A DNA stretch of 64,000 nt, from positions 1,612,001 through 1,676,000 of the forward strand of contig CM060734.1 of the NCBI GenBank assembly GCA_030704615.1. The letters run 5' to 3'. This stretch comes from Takakia lepidozioides. Taxonomy: Eukaryota > Streptophyta > Takakiopsida > Takakiales > Takakiaceae. Below the pieces are notes generated by a model, which saw only the letters and a program-made list of their open reading frames with translations, was not told the DNA's origin and made no database searches. The translations under genes were made by a program, and so were the position numbers. Shown piece by piece: positions 9,746-21,783 of this stretch (position 1 is the first letter of the stretch; every line of letters begins with the position of its first letter).

Positions 9746-10571
9746 GTCCACCAGCAATCGAAATCACTCGGACGGGAAATCTGGAACCTCAATGGGTTGC
9801 ATTGTTCCGAAACAACACAATTGCGCCAGTCTTGATGAGCACAACTTGGTTGTCTGACCGTTTTAACCAGCAGTCCTGGCACTTGTCAGTGCGAACGTTC
9901 CTGTCTGCACCGAGAATACTGCTGGATCCACCCTCAGGAGAAACTGTCAGGAGATGTTATTTCGTCGCCGAATCGGCCATCATTGTCCTACTCACTGGCT
10001 ATGGAATCAAACCTCCCACCTTCATGCATGTAGCTTGAAACAATACTTTCCACTTCAATGTGCGACCCAATCGTCGATGGACTCCGCAGATCCACTTAGA
10101 TGGTGCCTGTGAGCCTTGGTCTGTCGCTATACTGAACCTCGCACTTGCGGCACTGCCAACTCCGTGCGGTGTTCGATGGCTCCGAATTCCTACGCTATAG
10201 TTTGCTGTCCTCCGCAACTGGGAGAGCCTGGATCCCAAACGAGGGAGGACTTGCAGAGTGACTGAACTTACCTTGTTCCAAATTCAAGCTCAAACGGGCA
10301 CAGTTTATTTGGGAAGAAAAGGAAGGATGTTCCTGGACAGTTGACGAGACCATTGTCGTGCTAGGTAACGACGGAGGTTGCGGAATCGAATGGCAGTTCC
10401 CCGTCAGACACCATCCTGTACCGAGCTGTGGGAATGCCCATTCCCTTCCGAATCAGTCGTGCCCACACCATCCACAAAGGAGTCCGGAAACCGAGGCGGC
10501 CACTGCCAACAGAGAGGTATGCAACGATAATCATTCCCGACCTGGACCGTCAAGACCCTCCATAGCTTCTC
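9746..10571. other. Region between array II and the transposase
   Basis: Only short frames on both strands. Part of it probably holds the promoter and first exon(s) of the rightward transposase, but I could not fix them. Confidence 0.4.
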
Positions 10572-13500
10572 GTGTGGACGTATTCGACCATTTCCGACGA
10601 GGAAGATGATTGCATTGAGGTACCCATGTCCTCCACACGGTCGTTCAAATCCGGCATGGACGTCTCTGTAGGTGCTACGAATGTGCCCTCGAGCATAACT
10701 CCAACCCGGTCCATTGGGGCTCCTACGACAACATCACCTCGATGGTTCTCGCTCCGAGGGGCTGCTCTCGACTATGCCAAATTCCCAGTCAAAAGGTAAC
10801 TTTCTGCCTCCCGAAGTCGATGGCAATGTCATCTTCGAGTTTCCACCTTTTCTTCGTCAAAGAAAGCCTCCGGGATGTTAACAGACATGGATCGAAAGCA
10901 TGACGGACACCCCTGGTGTGTGACGAAGACAGTAGCACGAAAATTGCTGATGGTGTTCTGTACGATATGTCCTCTGTGCGGGAAGCTGAGGTGCCTCAAT
11001 CCCACCTGCTTCCACTTTCTCTCCAAAGGAGGGCGGAGAGAAACGAGACGGATTGGACTGGCACAACGCATCATCCATTCATTGTCTCCAGCCAAGCTCC
11101 TGCGGGTTCTTTCAAGTGTGCACATTGCAAAGAACCACCGACGTGCATGTCCATGTGCAGAGCCAAGCAATATTACGTAATCCATTTGCTCCCGGACTTG
11201 ACTAGAGCTTGCATACACGTTGGGTCCACTGCCACCCCTTGGCGAGAGGCAACATGCGTGAGGCTGTGCAGGAAGCACACGACATCATAAAAGAGGAGGT
11301 GAAATTGAGCCCCGGAGCCAGACCAAAGCAGATTCAGCTGAAGGCAGCCCACAAGATTGCTCTTGGCAAAATCATGTCTGAAGATGGTTCCGACCGAGAG
11401 CCCTTGACCGAAGACGAGATGCGTGACCTCTTGGAGTCCGTCTCGCACGTTTGTAGTCCGAATGTGCGGAATCACATCGTATCTTGCAAGCAGGAGTTCG
11501 GCAGGGGGTCGGACATGTACTCAATCCTGGAGGTGAAACGAATGACTGGATATGACTACATCCAAGGTAGCAGGTTTCCAGGGCAAGGCAGCGAATCCGA
11601 TCGTTGTTACATTTTCAAAATGTCGACGTGTGGGCCTGGGAGTGGAGTCGACTTGGTCACTCGCATGACAACTGGAAACTTGTCGAATGCTTGGGTGATG
11701 TTTGATCACATCAAGCGAATTACAAACCATCAGTGGGTGACTATGGGTGCGCATGTTTATGACTATCACTCCAAGAGGCTCATGACGATTGCAATCTGCG
11801 AGATGAAAGGGGAGGACACACAGTCCGAGATGCATCTGTGGGAGGGCATAAACGAGCAGATGGCAAGGGCGGGATTGCCAGAGCCCAATTTCAGGGGATT
11901 CATGGCAGACAACGCTCAGGCCAACTGGGCAGCGGTGCGGCGTGTGTACGGTGAGGACCCCAATGTTCCAATGGAGGGGAAAGAGAGATCCTGTGTGGAT
12001 TCCATTGGATGCAGAGTCTATCCCACTACACTACCAAAATTTGTTGCTAGCTCATTCCAGGCTGAACACCGTGTCCTTTGTACGGCGTGGAAGGATGCAC
12101 CCACATTTGATGACGCGGAGGTTAAGTTTGCTATCATCGAGGCTTGGTGGAACACGTCAGGTGCAGTGGAGACAACCAATCTGGGAGCATTGCACAGCTG
12201 GTTGGGGTGGTGGCATTTTCGGTATCGACAGTTCGGACAGTACATGCGGGAGGTAGGCTGCTGTCATTTTCGTTCATTTGTCTTTCTGTTACGGACATTT
12301 CGATTGGTCCCTCACCGTTGTTTGTGTCCTTCTAGGAGCGGTGCTTGGATTCCGACACGGACATGCCGAACACGAATATGGCAGAATCGGTCCACTCCTC
12401 CTGGCGAGCGTCTTCTGCCGCACATCTGGTGGACGTAGTCACGGCCACAACGGAGGACATCGACAGAGCAATCATGCAGCAAGCACGTACTACAAGTTCC
12501 TGAGCGGCAAACAATGGGGCTTTGGGCCGGACAGGAGGAATTGTTGGTACGAACAGCTTCGAGGTCCAAGAATCCAGTGAAATGGGCGACAGCATTGCGA
12601 GAGAAGATCAAAGGGACGCCTCTGCACCGCAGAGGTGAACACCTAGAGGGGGACGTCCGGACTCGCCCTGTCAGGCGGAGGATTGAAGAGGAACCCGGGT
12701 GCGAAGAGGATTCCTGGAGATCCGACAGGAACATTCGGACAGCACCTCGAGGTCCCGTCATGTTGCCGCACAATGTGTCTTCCAGCAGTGGAAGCCCAAG
12801 AAATTCCAGATCGCCGTCGCCTTCAACCGGGGGATTTCGTGCAACAAATTCCCACCGCTCCCTGCCCCACATTCCGCCCGCTGTTATGCAGTATGGCCAA
12901 ACCATTGTGGAGACGACTGTCTGCCTCACAGTGGAGAGAATTGCTCGCACAAAGCCGTCGTTTCGAGGAAGGTGTTCCGCAATTCGTGTGGATACACGGC
13001 AACGTTGTTTAGAGATGATAAGGAGGAATCCAGATGGGGCTGTCCCTGCTCCTACTTTTACAGGAAGATTTGTCCATGCAAAGTTTGCGGAGGCGACAAC
13101 CACCCAGTTCTGGTTCTGCAGGCACGACATTATGACTTGCGTGTATGGAAAGCCCAAGTACGGCATACAGACAATGCCAGAGGCTCCCCGGTGTGGCCGG
13201 TGGAACCAGCGATCTGAGTCAGGTTGAGGCCGACGCCCTTACCGCCGCAGGATTTCGGATGGTGCAGCGCACTGACGTGCCCAGACAACCATTTCCGCTT
13301 CCACAGCCTCCACCACCGACCCTGTGAGAGCAAGAACAATGGGACACGACAGCTCTAAGCATCCTACACACCGTTGGGGGAAACCGAAGAGGCGGCGACC
13401 TCCCTCAAAAGTGAACGAGACAAGGATGGGGAATGCACTTCGGATGAACTGTACAATCCAGAGCTCGACAGAAGTGCCCCACCAGGATTCGGGCGTGTGT

Positions 13501-13798
13501 ATCAGATGGCCACGGCGGGCTCAGCTGTTCGCAATGAGGTGTACACCATCACCATTTCAGAATTACCCACCTGCAATTGCACCGACTTCCAGATCATGGC
13601 GAACAAGGGGGCATCATACTGCCCTTGCAAGCATTTGTACTACGTGTACCTAAAGAGACTCCGTGTAATTCCACAACTCATCACTTCATACATGCACCAG
13701 GGTTGAGCCCCCAGGAGGTTCACACTCTTCTGAATATGGATCCAGGGACCAGTGAGCTTGGCTTGCGGTCCACATACAATGGTACGCCCATCGGATAG
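10572..13798 (+). CDS. Mutator-like transposase with SWIM zinc finger (module A; spliced, frames shift)
   Basis: Blocks in order: an acidic N-terminus (about 10572-10700), FLPPEVDGNVIFEFPP near 10800, a HDGHPWCVTKT block at about 10899, and an N-terminal zinc finger with FKCAHCK (about 11115) and the HCHP/HxH part (about 11220-11240). A long core ORF (11209-12250) carries YDYHSKRLMTIAI and FMADNAQANW as likely DDE-type acidic sites and ends in WLGWWHFRYRQFG. After an 84-bp intron (about 12251-12334) comes DMPNTNMAESVHSSW, then a Cys-containing region (12514-13227) and the SWIM motif CNCTDF...CPCKH (about 13575-13640). Frame changes near 12500, 13230-13380 and 13690 are splices not resolved or mutations. 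Every block has a module B counterpart. Role: transposition of module A. Confidence 0.75.
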
Positions 13799-14499
13799 TA
13801 GAACTGTACTGCTGCCAGTACCTCAGACTCTGGCCACACAAAGGTCCGACATATGTCTTGCCTACCAGTAACCTGTTTTGATCGAACTAAGATATTACTA
13901 TATCGTTCACTTGTTTCCACGTGCATGTATTTTTGTATGTTGGAGGGGTTCATGTTTTTCTGCTTTCCGAAAACTTGCTCTCCTCATTCGACCTCCGACA
14001 AGGAAATGCGGCGCCGAATTTCCAAGTATCGTCGTAGGTACCCCCAGAGGCGGCCTTCGCCAACACCAAACCGCTCCGAAATTTCGCACGTGCGAACCCT
14101 AATGCGGCACCTATTTCCCAGTTCAGTTGCAAACCTTTCCCGCCGAATACCCGAAGAAGACAGAATTGTGAAGTACTGCAGACTGTATTGGTGCAGACTC
14201 CATTGGTTCAATCGCGGCAAAAGGGTCAGCTTCATTCCAATGTTAAGGCATGTAAAACCGCGGAATACTCTATACAGGCCAGTATGCGACGTCCTTTTGC
14301 AGTGGTATACTGGATTTCCCGTTGCACGGTCACTTATTTCCATGAGCGGATCTATAAAACCATGAGCGGACTTGTTACTGACGACATATCTTCGCCGCAT
14401 TACATGATCTGGAACGTCCAAAAACGGCAAGGTCAAATAAAAAAACTATTATTTTAATACTTGTTTAATCTGCCGCATTTCCAAATTTGGAGGAGTCCG
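13799..14499. other. Right subterminal region of module A
   Basis: No supported gene. It holds one good palindrome (GGAAATGCGGCGCCGAATTT at 14001-14020), a half site near 14101, a half site CCGCATTTCC near 14472, and two direct CATGAGC units at 14341 and 14361. Confidence 0.6.
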
Positions 14500-14591
14500 C
14501 TCATGAAATCCGCGTATCTTAGACTTCGGCTCACCGCTCATGCGGCTCATGCGGCTCATGGCTCATGGCTCATGGTTTCTGCTCATGAAAT
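14500..14591. repeat. Right terminal GCTCATG cluster of module A
   Basis: GCTCATG occurs at 14500, 14536, 14545, 14554, 14561, 14568 and 14581 and ends with GCTCATGAAAT. This is the reverse complement of the left end at 253-263, and the grouping mirrors the left cluster. Confidence 0.65.
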
Positions 14592-14715
14592 AGTAAACCT
14601 CACTGAATGCTGCATTGACATTCAGCAAAATGAAGTGATCAACCCTCATTGTAACCTCTATGGACATTACAAAAATTTAAATAACCTTGAGGACCACACA
14701 ACAACTCCGTAGTAT

Positions 14716-14735
14716 GAATGTCGTCAACGCCATTC
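14716..14735. promoter_or_regulatory. Module-B palindrome copy 1
   Basis: GAATGTCGT-CA-ACGCCATTC, one mismatch from a perfect 9-bp-arm palindrome. Confidence 0.7.
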
Positions 14736-14835
14736 AAGGACATTATCAATTCTAATCAGGGACAATATAATTGCACCCTTAGATCCTAACCAGGTGAATT
14801 CATATACTCGCTTAGAATGACTCAGACAAAGAAGT

Positions 14836-14855
14836 GAATGTCGTCAACGACATTC
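14836..14855. promoter_or_regulatory. Module-B palindrome copy 2 (perfect)
   Basis: GAATGTCGT-CA-ACGACATTC is a perfect inverted repeat with a two-base centre, 120 bp from copy 1 at the left end of module B. Confidence 0.8.
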
Positions 14856-15089
14856 AATCTGGATCTAAGATTGCAATCCATATGAAGCCACAATTTTTCC
14901 CAAAAAAACAGTAGAGTTTCAAGTATGACATTTCACCTGTACACAACTCGCATCATGGCCCACTCTCCTCCAACCTGACTGTCAAAGTCGTTGGACCGTA
15001 AAATTTACCATCTTTGGAGAACTCCCGGAAAAAAACAGTATCTCCAGGTGAGACCTCTCCACTTCCTTATGTATGCCTCCAATGACATT

Positions 15090-17430
15090 TGGGGAAGGGA
15101 AACAATCGCAATGTTCAGGTCCTTCAAAGTCTGATCCAGCACAATGACGGCGCGCTTTTCGAGCTGCAAATAGTATATTTGTCAGAATTGCAAAAAAAAA
15201 GAAAAACCATCACATACTTGAAGAGAAGAAGAAACAGCATGTTCGAATACACACCTGACTCCAAAATGTAGCCTTGTGGAGCCAGTTATCAAACACCAAA
15301 TCACTGATTCCTTCCACCTTTGTGCCAGGCTGTATGGTGCTCTTTGGGAACTGATTCAAGTCCTTTTACTGTTTGATCTGAGTTCCATATCTCCAGCCAC
15401 CTTATTTTTGTTTGTGGGTCGACCATCGATATGGCCAGCCGGTGCAATTTCTCCTGCGCATCTCCGGATGCACATGCTTGTTCATAGTGTGTTTTGATCT
15501 GCTGAAGGAACTCAGGACCAAGTCCAGGATCTACTTTCTAAGCTGCTTTCCGAAGGCTGACATCAATTTGGTTCTTCGCATCTCAAACTCCTTCTTTATT
15601 GCAGCTTCCACACCCTTTGATGTCCTTAGTTCCTCTGGTGTAGTGCGGTAATATTCGGATTTTCCCTTCTCAGCTGCCTCTGCCAGTTCTTGCTGCATTC
15701 ATTCAAGTAGTGATTAGCTCCGAAGGGACTCTAAACATGTATTCGAAAAGTAAACAGATTACAGACTCGGGCTTACCGCATACATGTACTCCAGAAACGC
15801 CTCTCTCTCGTGTCAAAGAATACCAAGTGCCTGCAGCTCTTCTGTTTCGCACTTCTTGATGATATTGGGTGGTAGTACTGTCCGAAAATCATCCAGCTTC
15901 ATCAGACCAATCCTCTGAATTCGGAATAGTGTGTGAAACCAAGCTTGTTGTCACATGCGATTTTCTCTGTCGATCTGCAAAAAACATTGAAAACATTGCA
16001 TTCCTTAACACTGTTTTGAGGATCAACAAGACACTACAGAGGGAATGAAATCTCCTGGATGACTTACTTGTTCACGTCGTGCATAGCTGTAAGAAGCCTA
16101 GCGATGTCGTTTCCTGGATCCAAAACCATTGCCTCCACAGCAACATGCTTGTTGTCTTTCGAATGGTGGTTCTGAATGTATCCCATCCATGCCAGCAATC
16201 GGTGGTTGCCGTCCCAGACGTAGAACATGTGGTTGCAAAATTGCTGGGTGTTCTTTCCCATCATGAGGCCCAGCTCGAACTCCTCATTGGCATCTTTCCA
16301 CACTCATCCCAGTTATCACTGATCTCTGGAGAAACTAATGTGCTTTTCCCATTTATATCCGTCAGTGACACATAAAAACTTGTGCACCAAGTCTATATCC
16401 ATGCACAAAATCACTCTCCAATTTTGTTATGTCATGGGAAAGAGGTGGACGCACAACAGGCATTGATATCATCCGGCACAGAGGTATGTCCAGACGCCCT
16501 CCAGATACGAGCATGTCCCTTATAACCTCCTGAGAGTTTACCTTCTGGAATGACATGAGTTCTTTCACCTTGTCAAGGTAGTGCACTTCGGATTCATCTG
16601 CTTCATCTGTATTCTCTGAGCTTTTTGCGGACTCGTCCCATCTCCAGATCCTTTCCCCTCTGATCCTGTAGGCTTCGACCTCACAGTTTTCTGCACGATG
16701 CCATTCAGTTCTGACTAAGTGATTTGCAAATAGTGAATGGCGGTAACGACAATCACTCTGTATCAAGGAAACTCACCATGAATGGTGTGAAAGAATTCAG
16801 CACAATCTACACATGCAAAGCCGAGACTGCCGTATTCAAAACAAAAGTGAGAGCGATAGCGAACGGCGTTAACGACAATCACAAAAGATAACAACCTGCC
16901 GGATCGGTGTTGTGTAATGACATATATGTGCAACTGATGGCGCAACGACATTCAGTGTAGTTTAGGGAGAATAGTAAGTGCAGACTCTATCTTCAAAACA
17001 CATAGGTACATAAATCTCATGAGCAGAATCGAATGGCGTTAACGACGCTCGCGATTCAGTAGTTCCTGCTAAAGAATGGAAGAGGAAGGACTCCTTGAAA
17101 GGCAATCACACAGACTATATGATAAAACTTACTGGCACCTTCTTAGGTTTTGAAATTTGATCCCCTTCTGCAGCTTTCCTCTTCCCTCACATCTGCTGGA
17201 GTTTCTGTCTGCGCAAGGGTTTCTTGACCTTCTTCAGGTTCGGCGTTCCGCGTGCTTCCACTTTTTCAGTGTCCCTGCGATTCATCTCTGCCTCCACAGG
17301 CTGGCGCACTCTTATCGCCGACTGTGTCGCAGCAGCTGCCTCAGTCTCCGTCTGCTCTGTGAATCAGTCTCCGCGTTCACCTGCTGCCTTGGCCTGTGTT
17401 CTCCAACAAAACGACGCCTCGTCATTTTCT
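15090..17430 (-). pseudogene. ParB-like gene of module B, truncated and decayed
   Basis: Leftward coding-like pieces: an N-terminal segment at about 17157-17430 (with ATQSAIRVRQPVEAEM), the first ParB block at 16362-16650 (IPLCRMISMPVVRPP and HGYRLGAQVFM), the second block at 16064-16303 (FYVWDGNHRLLAWMGYIQNH), a helical block near 15840-15960 (IQRIGLMKLDDF, matching KTGLTDPQMF in module A), a charged piece at 15540-15705, and a last piece at about 15090-15360 (AVIVLDQTLKDLN). A frame break lies near 16300-16370. The gene then ends: the methyltransferase domain of module A has no counterpart, so it was lost here or gained in A. B-type palindromes occupy the intron between the N-terminal and ParB exons. 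Confidence 0.6.
16735..17050. promoter_or_regulatory. Module-B palindrome cluster
   Basis: Four variants of GAATGNCGT-NN-ACGACATTC: 16735-16754, 16861-16880, 16936-16953 (one arm shortened) and 17031-17050. Centres are TA, TA, CA and TA. They fall in the probable first large intron of the leftward gene, about 90-130 bp apart. Confidence 0.65.
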
Positions 17431-17460
17431 CTCTTGCTCTGCGTCTCTCTCTAAGGGAAG

Positions 17461-18280
17461 TAAAATAAAGAGACTTTCTTCTCTTTCGTATTCTAGAAGG
17501 AACCCTCTCCAGCTTGACTACCACTCTCCCTCTAAGCTCGAAAAGTAGAAAAAACGCAGTGACTCTCGATTTCTTGCGGGATTGCCTGTGTTCTTGCGTG
17601 TCTCTAGAAGCATCGGATTCCCTCCCGCGTGACCGTTACACATAGTCGTTTCGTTATTAGTGCACATGCCAGCAATTGGTGTACAGCTGTTCGTATTCAG
17701 TTATGGATGTCTGACGTGTGCGCCCAAAACAAAACGGCGTGTTCTAAATTATAACTGGTTCAATATTTAAAAAGAACAGCGAATCCCAGAAAATTGATGC
17801 GCAGTCTTAAACAAATAAATATAAATGAACGAGAGTTTGATGACAAATTTGGAATATCATACACGGTCATCCTTGTTATCCAACCCCACATTCGTTGCAC
17901 ATTTGGAACTTTCCAGGTGCGCATGATCATTGGTAGTAGTATATAGATACATTTACTTAATCTGCAATCCCATTCTCGGATCCTGTGGCATGCTTCCAGG
18001 AAGTCCTTTGTTATTGGGTTTATTGATGAGGTTCTGATTAACGGTTTAACAGTTGCCGACACTGCCCCTATGGATTCTCTGACCACTGGGCCCACAAGAA
18101 AAAAGTAATTAAAATGGACGGCTGCATATCTGGAAATGAATAACATAATATGCACAGTCGTTATCTGAGCTTCCTCCGCCATATGCTCTGCTCATTCTTC
18201 AACTGTGTTCTGGAGACAAGCAGTAAACGATTTACACTAGATCTGCGATAGCAAGGTACAAACATACTCGAGGAAGGAAG
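17461..18280. other. Intergenic region between the divergent genes of module B
   Basis: Corresponds in position to palindrome array II of module A but contains no palindromes. A 140-codon minus-strand open frame (17760-18182) shows no recognisable domain and is not called. Confidence 0.5.
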
Positions 18281-21200
18281 ATGGCTTCCTCTGAAGCGGA
18301 GTTCTTCTCAGACGACAAACCAGTGCCGTTCTCCCAGGAAGTCCTTGACAATGGATTTGCAATTGTTCTGGAACATGTCTTGGCTACCCGTTTTCAGCTG
18401 CAGAATGGCTCCATCTTTTTGGAGAAAGAGGTTACGATCTGAAAGGGAAGTTGGTGAAAATATTCTTTCCAAAACCGTGATGAGACGGCTCATATCAGCC
18501 AGTGGAGAGTGCGTCCTGGTCGATACAGAGTACTTGGAGAGCCTCGGCGAAAGTCCCTTGGGTCATATGTGACGCCGGGACTGCTGCTTCGGTCGTTGAA
18601 GACAAGAGGGAGGTGGTGGTGGTGAAAAAAGAACAGACCTCCACTCCAATCGTTGAGCTTTCGGATTCTTCGATGATGACATAAGTGAAATTCCAAATCC
18701 AGTCCTTCCTACTGTGGTTGCAGAAGCTGATGAAGAAGAGATTTGTAGTGTCATTCCAAAATTGCGGGCGATGGGAGGAATGGCTGGATTCAAAAGTGAG
18801 TTGCGGGGAATTGATTGGGAATCTTTGAAGCAGGTGCCTGTGAAGTTCTTGCCGGAGACTTTTGATGGCGATATCCTATTCGAGCTGCCTCCTCCTCCGC
18901 GAGTTGGGGTGTAACAATCATGATGCATGGAATGGACAAGAAAACACGACGGGCACCCGTGGTGCAGAACAAAAAACATCCAATATTCAGAATGATGACA
19001 AGCTGTTTTCAGGAGGACAGTTTGCAATGGACACCTTAGGTGTGATAATTTGAATTGCAGACACTTTCTTCAGTCTGGAGTTCATAATCAAAGCGAATGG
19101 GAGGGTCTGGCGGAGAATCCATTTCAGCCTGGGACTGCCCTCCACCGGCAAACACTTTCGTCTGCAAATTCTGCAAACTGTGCCATCCTGCTTGGCGCTC
19201 TGCGGAGCAAGAATGTACTATGTTGTCCACCGTTTGAATACAATGACGAGAGCTGTGTGCATTTTGGATTCCATAACCATCCTGTCTCGAAGGGGGATTA
19301 CAGGGAGAGTGTTGAGACAGTATCGAGGTTGATCAAACAGGAGTTCGGAGAAACCCATCCGCAACAACATCTGCAATTGCTCTTGGCGCAAGCAAGTCCT
19401 TCTTGGAAAGCCATATTTTGAGTGAAGGAGATTCGTGGGGACTAAACTTGACGGTGCAGCATTGGACCTGGTCATGGATCATTTCTCCACTTTAAGTTCA
19501 CCTAACATTCGGCATCAGATCAATGCATTGAGAATGGGCTCTGGATCAGAGGCTACATAGACAAATATTTGGAATTGAAACGACTGAGAGTAAGTACGAT
19601 TACATCCAGGACAATGTATTCCCAGGTCAAGGTGCCATCAAAGTTTTTCTTTTCAAAATGTCGACTGTTGGGGAGGGCAGTGGGGTTAGCCTCGTGAAGG
19701 GATGCAAAAGACTGGGGACTTGCAGAACTGTTTTCTTATGTTGATCATGTGAAACGAGTGAAGGATTTGGACGACAATGGCTTGTCATGTCTACGATCCA
19801 GTGTACCAACGAGTTATGACAATTGCAGTTTGTGACATGCAATCCGAGGATACGGAATCCCAGAAGCTCATGTGGAATTCCCTGATACGTGTCATGGCTG
19901 CCAGGGCTGCCATCTCCAAATTTCGCGCAGGTTTCATGGCGGATAGTGCTCAAGCAAATTTCAATGCTATTCGTTATTGTCTTCGGATCGGGCGCCCCAA
20001 AAAAGTGCCTATGCCAGGAAGAGAGCGTACATGTCTATTCCATTGGACACAATCTCTGGAAAACATACAAAGTCGGACATCAAACCAGAGATGCAGACTC
20101 AGCACCGTAAATTGTGCAAAGAGTACAAAGATGCTAGAACAATGAAGGAGGTGGACACTTTGTTCCCAGACAATTCGTGCCTGGTGGTTCTCTTCTGGAG
20201 TGCATCACTTGAGAGTATGAGAGCATTGGAAGATTGGCTGGCGTTTGGCACTTCCGGTATAGACAGTGGGGAGCAGCCATGACAATGGTACGAGGCTTCT
20301 ATTTTCATGCTTTATTCATACATTTGCTTTCCATATTTTGATCATGGCTTTCTTTATGTTGTTTCCTGTGCACTATTCTGAAGTGTGGTTATCCTCTTTG
20401 CAGAACATGTCCATTGAGGAAATGGCAGACATGCCATCTTGCAATTTGGCAGAAACTGTGCACAATGCATGGTTGAAGCAGTCTGGGAAACGAGGTCGGG
20501 ATTTGTATGTGGCAACAACAGATGATTGATACGTGCCTTGCAACAACAAAACCCGATACCGTGATTTCTTACGAGGTGGGGTTGGTGGCAAGGGTCCGGA
20601 CAAATCGGAGTTGATGTTGCGTGCTGCAAACAGATTTGGGGATCCAATCAAGATAGCACGGGCGGTGAGCATGTATGCCCAGGGAACGCCACTTGTTTCT
20701 AGAGTTCCACATCTTGAAGGGGAGGAGAGATTCGGCTCCTGTAAGAGGAAATTGAACACTCCACCTGGTTCGGATTCAGATTCCCACAGGGCAGACCGTG
20801 ATAACTTCTCGAAGCCTCGTGTTCCCCTGCAGGACAGCTCCGTGTCCGGAACCTCCATTGTGGAGGAACCTCCAACACGACGGCAAGCTCCAGCATCAAA
20901 CCGTGCCACTGAAATGGTGCAGGAGAGAAACAACCCCCTTGATGTGCTTGAGTCCGCATGCCCCGACCACGTTTGGCACATAGAACGCACAAGTGTCGGG
21001 TCTCGTGTGAAATGTACAGCGATCAGGGCAACTAATTTCGAGAAGTGCACTTCATCTATATCCAGAGGTGGTGCCCGAACTCCTGCTCCGACTTTCACGG
21101 GCTTGATGCGTCCATACGGTCAACCAGAAGCCAAGAACCACAAGTTCTGGTTCTGCGCAGATGATTGTGCCAGATGTGTGCATGGAACTGTGCGTCCTTC

Positions 21201-21783
21201 CGTAGTGATGAAGCCATCTCCTCCAACCGTTTGGCCCGTGAAGGTGGGAACACATCTCAGCTTTCAGGAGATTGAAATGCTGGAGGAGGCAGGTTTTTCC
21301 CTTGCGAGACAACCCCAACATGTGCTACTACTCCTGCGTCCTCCCGGGTCCCCCCGGCAAATCCTGACTTGTGGCCAACCAAACGAGATGGAAAGCTCGT
21401 TCGGCGTTTCCCTCCAACCGCTGAACACTTTGGCAAAGTGGAGTCCGCAAGAATGCTCCAAGCTCGTGTCGGAAGCACCACGGAAGTACCCGATCCAGGA
21501 TATGGTCGGGTATTCACAATCATCACTTCCACATCTGCTGTTCATGACAGGACCTACGACATCACGGTTTCCAATTTCCCCAATTGCACATGTCCTGATT
21601 TTGTGAATATGCTATCAACCAGTTTGGGCAAGAGAGGTAAATTCATACCCTGCAAACATTTGTATTTCATATTTTTGAGGAGGATGGTTTGCGATCCCAA
21701 ACGTGACAACTTCATTCACCAGGCCACTATGAGTTTCAACGAGGTCGATACTCTTTTGCAGCGGGATACAACACATGGGTAGC
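18281..21783 (+). CDS. Mutator-like transposase with SWIM zinc finger (module B; broken frames)
   Basis: Starts with MASSEAEFFSDDKPVPFSQE at 18281. Later blocks: FLPETFDGDILFELPPPP (18714-18914), HDGHPWCRTKN (about 18945), FVCKFCK then HFGFHNHPVSKGDYRESV (zinc finger with HxH, 19100-19310), and the core with DYIQDNVFPGQG (about 19600), VYDPVYQRVMTIAVCDMQSE and FMADSAQANFNAIRY as likely acidic sites. EDWLAF...RYRQWGAAM is followed by an intron of about 120 bp (20285-20402). Then come IEEMADMPSCNLAETVHNAW, a 357-codon frame (20533-21606) with a KFWFCADDCARCVHG cysteine block, and the SWIM motif CTCPDF...PCKHLYFIF (21585-21675). Frames break near 18450, 18990, 19440-19560, 19700, 20060 and 21310. 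It parallels module A throughout, so both descend from one family. Confidence 0.7.

Larger units (their letters stand above)
253..14591. mobile_element. Module A: large Mutator-like DNA transposon with ParB-like/methyltransferase cargo
   Basis: The element is delimited by ATTTCATGAGC at 253-263 and its reverse complement at 14581-14591. Behind each end lies a cluster of CATGAGC units. Inside are a leftward ParB-like/methyltransferase gene (2692-7956), a rightward SWIM-finger transposase (10572-13798), an uncertain ORF (706-1743) and two arrays of a 20-22 bp palindrome. No convincing target-site duplication was found: the left flank reads gctgaatg and the right flank agtaaacctc. The exact ends are therefore provisional. 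The left side interrupts a gypsy RT. Several reading-frame breaks suggest this copy is no longer autonomous, unless they are assembly indels. Confidence 0.65.
14592..21783. mobile_element. Module B: smaller relative of module A
   Basis: It carries the same divergent layout: a leftward ParB-like gene (about 15090-17430) and a rightward SWIM transposase (18281-21783). Protein blocks are homologous to module A, but the DNA has diverged strongly and no A-type palindrome is present. It has its own palindrome instead, at 14716, 14836, 16735, 16861, 16936 and 17031. No methyltransferase motifs were found at the 3' end of the leftward gene. Terminal inverted repeats were not identified, so the ends are approximate. 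Confidence 0.6.

Noticed and set aside
7957-9750. Many short ORFs rich in MRHRISV, NGNAAPHF and KCGAAFPF
   Set aside because: They are translations of the palindrome repeat in different frames and appear equally on both strands.
17760-18182. 140-codon minus ORF between the module B genes
   Set aside because: No domain, AT-rich, no counterpart in module A; probably promoter or intergenic DNA.
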